From NCBI RefSeq assembly GCF_013003915.1, contig NZ_JABAIV010000001.1, positions 1,116,001 to 1,180,000 on the forward strand: a stretch of 64,000 nucleotides of DNA, written 5' to 3'. Below the pieces are notes generated by a model. It was not told the origin of the DNA. It saw only the letters and a list, made by a program, of their open reading frames with translations, and did no database searches. This document shows, one piece after another, positions 58,264 to 64,000 of this stretch. This DNA comes from Telluria aromaticivorans. GTDB taxonomy: Bacteria > Pseudomonadota > Gammaproteobacteria > Burkholderiales > Burkholderiaceae_D. The first letter of the stretch is position 1. The number at the start of each line of letters is the position of its first letter. Made by a program: the position numbers and the translations under genes.

Positions 58264-60828
58264 TCAAGGCCCTGCTTTGCCGAGGTGGACTGCCAGGTAA
58301 GGCGCAGTCCGGCTGGCCTTGCAGGTCGCCACTTCGGCCGGCGGGCCGGCACAGACCACGGTGCCGCCCATGTCGCCCGCTCCCGGCCCGACGTCGATGA
58401 CCCAGTCGCAACCCGCCACCACCCGCATCGTGTGCTCGACCACGATCACCGTGTTGCCGGCGTCGACCAAACGGTTGAGCTGCACGACCAGGCGGTCGGC
58501 GTCGCTCGGATGCAGGCCGGTGGTGGGTTCGTCCAGCACATACAGGGTGTTGCCGCGGCCGGCGCGCTGCAGCTCGGAGGCCAGCTTGATGCGCTGCGCT
58601 TCGCCGCCCGACAGTTCGGTGGCCGGCTGGCCCAGGCGCAGGTAGTCCAGCCCCACTTCGCGCAACACTTCAAGTGCCCGCCCGACCAGCGGCTCGCCCT
58701 CGAAGAAGTCGATCGCCTCGCCTACCGTCATGCCGAGCACCTGGGCGATGTTGCGGCCGCGGTAGGTCACTTCCAGCGTCTTGGCGTTGTAGCGCGCCCC
58801 TTCGCAGGTCGGGCATGGCGCATACACGCTGGGCAGGAACAGCAGTTCGACCATCACGAAGCCTTCGCCGGCGCAGTGCTCGCAGCGGCCCTTGGCCACG
58901 TTGAACGAGAAGCGTCCGGCATCGTAGCGGCGCTTTTTCGCATCCGGCGTGGCCGCGAACAGCTTACGCACACCGTCGAACAGGCCGGTATAGGTGGCCA
59001 GGTTGGAGCGCGGGGTGCGGCCGATCGGCTTCTGGTCGACCCGCACCATGCGCCGCACCCCGTTCATGCCGGCCACGATGCGCCCCTCCAGCGGCAGCAC
59101 CGCCTCCTGTTCCAGCCCCGGCTCCTCGCCCTCGCCGGCATCGGATTCGGGGGCGGCATGGCCGAGCGCCGCCGCCACCAGCTCGACCAGCACCTGGCTC
59201 ACCAGGCTGGATTTTCCGGAGCCGGACACGCCGGTCACCGCGCTCAATACCCCGAGCGGGAATTCGGCGTCGAGATTGGTTAAATTGTTGCGGCTGAGGC
59301 CTTCCAGCCGCAGCCAGCCGGTGGGCTCGCGCGGGGTGCGCGGCGCCAGCGGCAGTTCGTCGAACAGGTAGCGGCGCGTCTCCGACGCACTCACCTTTTT
59401 CAGGCCCTGAGGCTCGCCGCTGTACAGCACCTGGCCGCCCTTCTCGCCCGCCGCCGGGCCGACGTCGACGATCCAGTCGGCCTGGCGGATCACGTCCAGC
59501 GCGTGTTCGACCACGAACAGCGAATTGCCGGCGCTCTTCAACTGGGCCAGCGCATCGAGCAGGGCCTCGGTGTCGGCCGGATGCAGGCCGGCGGACGGCT
59601 CGTCCAGCACATACACCACGCCGAACAGGTTCGAGCGCACCTGCGTGGCCAGGCGCAGGCGCTGCAGCTCGCCCGGCGACAAGGTCGGCGTGCTGCGCTC
59701 CAGCGCCAGGTAGCCCAGGCCCAGGTCGAGCAGCACGCCCAGGCGCGCGCACAGGTCTTGTGCGATGCGCTGGGTGACGATCATCTGCTCGGGATGTTCT
59801 TTCGCGCGCCGCTTGTCCTTCAGGGCCTCGCCGGCGGCGTAAGGCTTCATGAGTTCACTAAGGCGCGCCAGCGGCGTGCGCGACAGCTCGGTGATGTCCA
59901 TGCCGGCAAAGGTCACCGACAGCGCTTCCTGGCGCAGCCGCTTGCCGCGGCACAGCGGGCATTCGGTACTGACCATGTAGCGCGCTACGCGCTTCTTCAT
60001 CGAGGCGCTTTCGGTATTCGCAAAGGTCTGCAGCACGTAGCGGCGCGCGCCGGTGAAGGTGCCCTGGTAGCTGGGCGTTTCCTTGCGCCTGAGCGCCGCC
60101 TTGGTTTCCTTCGGCGTGAGCCCGGCGTACACCGGCACCGACGGCGTCTCGTCGGTAAACAGGATCCAGTCGCGGTCTTTCTTGGGCAGGTCTCGCCACG
60201 GGGTATCGACGTCATAGCCCATGGTGACCAGGATGTCGCGCAGGTTCTGGCCATGCCAGGCCGGCGGCCAGGCGGCGACCGCGCGCTCGCGGATAGTGAG
60301 CGTATCGTCCGGCACCAGCGAATGCTCGGTGACTTCGTAGACGCGCCCCAGGCCCGAGCATTCGGTGCAGGCGCCTTCCGGCGTGTTCGGCGAGAACGAT
60401 TCGGCGTACAGCAACTCCTGCCCGGGCGGATAGTCGCCGGCGCGCGAGTACAGCATGCGCAGGGAGTTCGACAGCGTGCTGACGCTGCCGACCGACGAGC
60501 GTGCGGTGGGCGAGCCGCGCTGCTGCTGCAGGGCCACGGCTGGCGGCAGGCCTTCGATCTCGTCGACTTCCGGCACCGGCATCTGGTGGAACAGGCGCCG
60601 CGCATAGGGCGAGACCGATTCGAGGTAGCGCCGCTGCGCTTCGGCATACAGGGTGCCGAAGGCCAGAGAAGACTTGCCCGAACCGGACACGCCGGTGAAC
60701 ACCACCAGCGCGCCGCGCGGGATGTCGACATCGACATTCTTCAGGTTGTGCTCGCGGGCGCCGCGCACCCGGACGTAACCAACCTGGCCGTCGCCGGTGA
60801 CCGGCATTCCTTTGTCTTTGTTGCGCAT
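58264..60828 (-). CDS. Class II UvrA-like excinuclease ATPase (UvrA2)
   Basis: An 854-residue tandem ABC ATPase related to UvrA but about 90 residues shorter. Two Walker A loops (FTGVSGSGKSSLAFG, VTGVSGSGKSSLVSQ), two signature regions (LSPGELQRLRLAT, LSGGEAQRIKLAS) and CxxC zinc pairs (CTECSGLG, CPLCRGKR, CEHCAGEG, CPTCEG) are visible. The UvrB-binding domain of true UvrA appears to be missing, as in UvrA2/drug-resistance paralogues (DrrC-like). The genome should have a standard uvrA elsewhere. GGGGA lies 5-6 bases before the ATG. It stands alone between the signalling operon and the glycosyltransferase. Confidence 0.88.
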   Translation of the reverse strand: MRNKDKGMPVTGDGQVGYVRVRGAREHNLKNVDVDIPRGALVVFTGVSGSGKSSLAFGTLYAEAQRRYLESVSPYARRLFHQMPVPEVDEIEGLPPAVALQQQRGSPTARSSVGSVSTLSNSLRMLYSRAGDYPPGQELLYAESFSPNTPEGACTECSGLGRVYEVTEHSLVPDDTLTIRERAVAAWPPAWHGQNLRDILVTMGYDVDTPWRDLPKKDRDWILFTDETPSVPVYAGLTPKETKAALRRKETPSYQGTFTGARRYVLQTFANTESASMKKRVARYMVSTECPLCRGKRLRQEALSVTFAGMDITELSRTPLARLSELMKPYAAGEALKDKRRAKEHPEQMIVTQRIAQDLCARLGVLLDLGLGYLALERSTPTLSPGELQRLRLATQVRSNLFGVVYVLDEPSAGLHPADTEALLDALAQLKSAGNSLFVVEHALDVIRQADWIVDVGPAAGEKGGQVLYSGEPQGLKKVSASETRRYLFDELPLAPRTPREPTGWLRLEGLSRNNLTNLDAEFPLGVLSAVTGVSGSGKSSLVSQVLVELVAAALGHAAPESDAGEGEEPGLEQEAVLPLEGRIVAGMNGVRRMVRVDQKPIGRTPRSNLATYTGLFDGVRKLFAATPDAKKRRYDAGRFSFNVAKGRCEHCAGEGFVMVELLFLPSVYAPCPTCEGARYNAKTLEVTYRGRNIAQVLGMTVGEAIDFFEGEPLVGRALEVLREVGLDYLRLGQPATELSGGEAQRIKLASELQRAGRGNTLYVLDEPTTGLHPSDADRLVVQLNRLVDAGNTVIVVEHTMRVVAGCDWVIDVGPGAGDMGGTVVCAGPPAEVATCKASRTAPYLAVHLGKAGP

Positions 60829-60906
60829 GCGATCCCCATCATGTCGGTCGATGGTCCATTGTCTTCCCCCGGGGCGGGCCTGACGGTGCGCTCACGAACG
60901 GTAAGG

Positions 60907-62166
60907 CTATGGCTGGGCGGCCAGGGCCAGCAGGCGGTCGCGCACCGCGCCGATGCCGTCCTGTCCGCGGAAGTGCGCGCTCACCCCCTTCGCCCGGGAG
61001 GCCACCCCCTCCCCGCCAACCCGGCGCAGGGCCGCCACCAGGCGCGCCGGATCCAGCCGGGCGGCGCGCAGGCTGGTGCCCACGCCGAGGGCTTTCACAC
61101 GCGCCGCGTTGTCGAACTGGTCGTGGGCCAGCGGCACCACCAGTTGCGGCGTCCCTGCCCGCAAGGCTTCGGCCATCGTGCCGATGCCGCCGTGGTGCAC
61201 CAGCACGCCGACGTGCGGCAGCAGCGCGCGCAGCGGCACGTAGTCCTGCCACGCTACCTGTGACGGCAGGTGGGCCGGCAACTGTTCGCGATGCGGCGTC
61301 AGGAAGATCGCGCGCAGCCCGAGCCTGGCCGAGGCGTCGAGGGCGCAGCGGAAATAGTGGGCCGCCTGGCGGTTGCCGGTACCGGGCGTGAACACCACCG
61401 GCGGCGTGCCCTCTTCGATGAAGCGGGCGATCCCGGGCGCCAGTTGTGCATCGGGTGACGGGTCGTAGAGGGGAAAATCGCCGCGCACCAGCGGCTGCGG
61501 CCAATCCGGCTGGGTCGGGGCGAACCACGCGGGAAACAGGGTCACCGACAGGTCGGGCACCTCCACGATGTGCTCGACCAGGTCATTCACCGGCGCCAGT
61601 CCATGCCGGGCGCGGGCCGCGTTCACGTCCGGCAGCGCCACCGGGTTGATCAACGCATCGCCTATGCGGCGCCATAGCCAGCGCCGCGCGCCCAGGGGCA
61701 CCCAGCGCGGCACCGGGTAAGGCCCGAGCATCAGCGGATCGTGCACGGTCGGGATGTTGGACGGCGCCAGGTAAACCGCCGCCACCTTCAGGCCGGGCCG
61801 GCGCGCGCGGCACAGGTCTGCTTCGGGCAGGGCCAGCGGATGCGCCAGCAGCAGCACGCGCTCCCCCGCCGGCAGGCTTGCAATGAAAGCCGGCAGTTCG
61901 GCCATGGCCGGGCGCGTCGCGCGCCAGACCACGGCCAGGCCGCGCGTCGGATGCCACAGGTCGGGGTGATCAAGCACCGCTTCGTCCGCCGGCAGGCCGT
62001 GGAAGGGCAAGCCGGCCTGCGCCGCATACGGTGCGTGCTGCACCGGGCCGAGCAAGGTGACGCGGTGGCCGCTATCAAGCAGCGCCAGCGCCACGCGCAT
62101 GAACGGGAACAGGTCGCCGGCCGAGCCGATGGTGACCACCACGAAGTGAAGCGGCGACGCGTTCAT
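60907..62166 (-). CDS. GT1-family glycosyltransferase (MGT/RhlB-like)
   Basis: A 419-residue GT-B enzyme. The N-terminal acceptor half begins FVVVTIGSAGDLFPFM. The C-terminal half has the nucleotide-sugar signature VLVHHGGIGTMAEAL and PLAHDQFDNAARV, as in macrolide, sterol and rhamnolipid transferases. Acceptor and sugar donor cannot be read from sequence; rhamnolipid-type or other small hydrophobic acceptors are plausible. It lies 16 bp after the FMN-binding stress protein on the same strand. Confidence 0.85.
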   Translation of the reverse strand: MNASPLHFVVVTIGSAGDLFPFMRVALALLDSGHRVTLLGPVQHAPYAAQAGLPFHGLPADEAVLDHPDLWHPTRGLAVVWRATRPAMAELPAFIASLPAGERVLLLAHPLALPEADLCRARRPGLKVAAVYLAPSNIPTVHDPLMLGPYPVPRWVPLGARRWLWRRIGDALINPVALPDVNAARARHGLAPVNDLVEHIVEVPDLSVTLFPAWFAPTQPDWPQPLVRGDFPLYDPSPDAQLAPGIARFIEEGTPPVVFTPGTGNRQAAHYFRCALDASARLGLRAIFLTPHREQLPAHLPSQVAWQDYVPLRALLPHVGVLVHHGGIGTMAEALRAGTPQLVVPLAHDQFDNAARVKALGVGTSLRAARLDPARLVAALRRVGGEGVASRAKGVSAHFRGQDGIGAVRDRLLALAAQP

Positions 62167-62182
62167 GGGGCGAGCCCGCCGC

Positions 62183-62719
62183 TCAGAAGCTCAGCGTGCC
62201 TTCGATCGAATCGTCCAGCGTCTTGCCGAGCACCGCGCCGACCACGATCTTGGCGCCGGCGACCGTATCGCCATGCTTGTTGTCCCAGTAGTAGCCCTGG
62301 CGCGGGATCACGCGGATCGCCGTGATGCGCGGGTCATCCTCGCCCTCGGTGAACCAGGTCTTGAGCATGAAATTCCACAGTTGCTTGATGCGCGCGCGGT
62401 CGGTCAGCACTTCGGCATAGCCGTCGACTTCGACGAAGCCCGAATGCGAGCATTTCTGGAAATAGAGTTTTACGGCCGGGTTGGCCGCGATTTCCGCGTT
62501 CTTGTGGCTGTCGCTGGCGCTCAGGAACCACAACTGGCCCGCGTCGTCGATCTCGCGCACGCTCATCGGGCGCATGCCGCGGCTGGGGCCAATCCCGCCC
62601 TGGGTGGTGAAGAAACAGGATTTGGCGTCGTCGACGATGTCCTTGAGGCATTCGACGGCGTCCGCGCCATTCAGGTCGCGGCGGTTGAGTTCTGGCTGGT
62701 TACGGTTGATCGAGTCCAT
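62183..62719 (-). CDS. Pyridoxamine 5'-phosphate oxidase-like general stress protein
   Basis: A 178-residue split-barrel FMN-binding protein of the general stress protein 26 group. SCFFTTQGGIGPSRGMRPM, GQLWFLSASDSHKNAEIAANP and VKLYFQK are the family's flavin-binding strands. It is not PdxH: the PLP-site residues and length do not fit. It is probably induced by stress in this lineage; no substrate is known. It starts 108 bp from the DUF1854 gene. Confidence 0.85.
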   Translation of the reverse strand: MDSINRNQPELNRRDLNGADAVECLKDIVDDAKSCFFTTQGGIGPSRGMRPMSVREIDDAGQLWFLSASDSHKNAEIAANPAVKLYFQKCSHSGFVEVDGYAEVLTDRARIKQLWNFMLKTWFTEGEDDPRITAIRVIPRQGYYWDNKHGDTVAGAKIVVGAVLGKTLDDSIEGTLSF

Positions 62720-62827
62720 GATGTCTCCCTTTGGCCACTGGCCGATAGGGAGACTCTAGCTGCGATCCGGCGGCGCGTATGTGGGAGCACGAACACTTGC
62801 GCCGCTAATGACCCGCTTTCAACCCGG

Positions 62828-63310
62828 CTACAGGAACCGGTCCAGGATCTTGCGCGTGTGCTTGTCGATATGGAACATGTCGCGCACCAGGAAGTTGATG
62901 CCGTGGCTGTCCGACACCAGCAGCGAGGCTTCACCGACACGGCGGATGTCTTCGTCGACCTTGAGAACGAACTCGGTGTCGCCGCGGTCGGTCTTCACAT
63001 ACCAGGTGCAGGGCGTGGCAAAGCTCGACACGTCCTTGATGTGCAGGATTTCGGGGATGAATTCGCGGCCCTCGATTTCTTCCTGCACCAGGCTGCGCAT
63101 CTGTTCCGGCAGCCCGTCCAGGTCGTCGATCCAGGCGGCTTCCTTGCCGCCGTCCCGCACCAGCGAGATGCCGCGCGTCGGCGCCTGGATCGGGAAGGCG
63201 CGCACCGGGATGATGCCGACGTACTGCTCACCTTCGGCAGTAGTCAGCACCAGCTTGCCGAAGCTGTCGCGATGCAGTTCAAAATTCGGTTGGACAGTAT
63301 TTGTCATCAT
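62828..63310 (-). CDS. DUF1854 protein, cyanophycin-associated
   Basis: A 160-residue cytoplasmic protein: FELHRDSFGKLVLTTAEGE at the start, VGIIPVRAFPIQAP, and EFIPEILHIKDVSSFATPC. Members of DUF1854 are encoded next to an ABC exporter in Burkholderiales and are annotated as cyanophycin-metabolism associated, from co-occurrence with cyanophycin synthetases. Two ATGs are in tandem at 63310 and 63307. It lies 12 bp after the ABC gene, which fits the pair. Confidence 0.85.
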   Translation of the reverse strand: MMTNTVQPNFELHRDSFGKLVLTTAEGEQYVGIIPVRAFPIQAPTRGISLVRDGGKEAAWIDDLDGLPEQMRSLVQEEIEGREFIPEILHIKDVSSFATPCTWYVKTDRGDTEFVLKVDEDIRRVGEASLLVSDSHGINFLVRDMFHIDKHTRKILDRFL

Positions 63311-63322
63311 TCGTCCCTGCTC

Positions 63323-64000
63323 TTATTCTTCATCGTCCGGATCCTGGTCCACGTTGCGCGCCTGCGCTTCGTAGAGGCGGTGGTAAGCGCCTTCGCGCGC
63401 CATCAGTTCGTCGTGGTTGCCTTCTTCCACTACCACGCCGCGGTCCAGCACCACCAGGCGGTCGGCGCGGTGCAGCGTCGACAGGCGGTGGGCGATGGCG
63501 ATGGTCGTACGGCCCTTGACCAGGTTGTCGAGCGCCTTCTGGATTTCTTTTTCGGTTTCCGAGTCCACCGACGACGTTGCCTCATCGAGGATCAGGATCG
63601 GCGGGTCGATCAGCAGTGCGCGCGCGATCGAGATGCGCTGGCGCTCGCCGCCCGACAGGCCCTGCCCGCGCTCGCCCACCATCGAATCGTAGCCCTGCGG
63701 CAGGCGCAGGATGAACTCGTGCGCATGCGCGGCGCGGGCCGAGGCGATGATCTCTTCGCGGCTCGCACCCGGCTTGCCGTAGGCGATGTTCTCGGCGATG
63801 GTGCCGAAGAACAGGAAGGGTTCCTGCAGCACCAAGCCGATGTGGCGGCGGTAATCGGCCACTGCAAAGGTGCGGATGTCGACGCCGTCCAGCAGGATCG
63901 CGCCTTCGGCCACGTCGTAGAAGCGGCAAATCAGGTTCACCAGCGTGCTCTTGCCCGAACCCGAATGGCCGACCAGGCCGACCATCTCGCCGGCCTTGAT
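63323..64000 (-). CDS. ABC transporter ATP-binding/permease, C-terminal part (cyanophycin-associated type)
   Basis: Only the last ~226 residues are inside the window; the membrane half lies beyond the right edge. The nucleotide-binding domain is complete from Walker A ([18 protein letters not shown]) through the Q-loop ([12 protein letters not shown]), signature [15 protein letters not shown], Walker [13 protein letters not shown] and H-loop AIAHRLSTL. The short acidic tail ends DQDPDDEE. The Q-loop and tail resemble type IV exporters (MsbA-like homodimers). With DUF1854 directly downstream it is probably the cyanophycin-associated exporter. Confidence 0.82.
   Translation of the reverse strand: MKAGEMVGLVGHSGSGKSTLVNLICRFYDVAEGAILLDGVDIRTFAVADYRRHIGLVLQEPFLFFGTIAENIAYGKPGASREEIIASARAAHAHEFILRLPQGYDSMVGERGQGLSGGERQRISIARALLIDPPILILDEATSSVDSETEKEIQKALDNLVKGRTTIAIAHRLSTLHRADRLVVLDRGVVVEEGNHDELMAREGAYHRLYEAQARNVDQDPDDEE

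Overview
The window is high-GC DNA from a betaproteobacterium, most likely Massilia or a close relative in the Oxalobacteraceae (Burkholderiales). I infer this from gene order and protein character: rpsF-priB-rpsR-rplI-dnaB, and the long run leuC-(entericidin)-leuD-leuB-asd-fimV-truA-trpF-trpB-trpA-accD-folC-dedD-cvpA-purF, which is typical of that order. No rRNA, tRNA, CRISPR array, phage or insertion sequence was found. Nearly everything is chromosomal housekeeping plus signalling genes.

Layout. 1-6016 (minus): a Wsp-type surface-sensing operon, wspA-wspB-wspC-wspD-wspE, tightly coupled; wspE runs off the left edge, where wspF and wspR would be expected. 6180-7840 (minus): a PiT phosphate transporter with its DUF47 partner. 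7941-10992 (minus): dnaB, rplI, rpsR, priB, rpsF, with a clear promoter and a candidate S6:S18 leader in front of rpsF. 11267-11899 (plus): lexA with a perfect SOS box. 12162-31970 (minus): a Sel1-like secreted protein, a PLP sulfhydrylase-like enzyme, purF, cvpA, the SPOR protein, folC, accD, a small membrane protein bracketed by palindromic repeats, trpA, trpB, trpF, truA, fimV, asd, leuB, leuD, an entericidin-like lipoprotein and leuC. 32309-35040 (minus): cheZ-cheA. 35429-37937 (plus): a universal stress protein, a NarL-type response regulator and a Crp/Fnr regulator without Fe-S cysteines.

38133-39233 (minus) is a secreted glycine-zipper protein. 39330-48916 (minus) holds recQ, the ligase-associated exonuclease, the ATP-dependent ligase, the Lhr-type helicase and the PdeM-type phosphoesterase. 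A plus-strand block with a small ORF and a GGDEF protein splits this repair module. 49124-49243 (plus) is a 39-codon small gene. 49360-51589 (minus) is ahpC-ahpF with an OxyR-like site upstream. 51970-58119 (minus) is a four-gene signalling operon: hybrid kinase, CheR, receiver-less CheB, receiver-kinase. 58264 to the end (minus) carries a class II UvrA, a GT1 glycosyltransferase, a general-stress FMN-binding protein, DUF1854 and a truncated ABC exporter; the last two are the pair linked to cyanophycin metabolism.

Noncoding structure stands out. Four dispersed elements of 107-158 bp (32206, 37993, 44254, 51815) are inverted pairs of REP-like hairpins with GTAG feet, and their hairpin arms differ from copy to copy yet stay self-complementary. 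Four other palindromes built on GGGTCAGAGTC flank the small membrane-protein gene near 20 kb.
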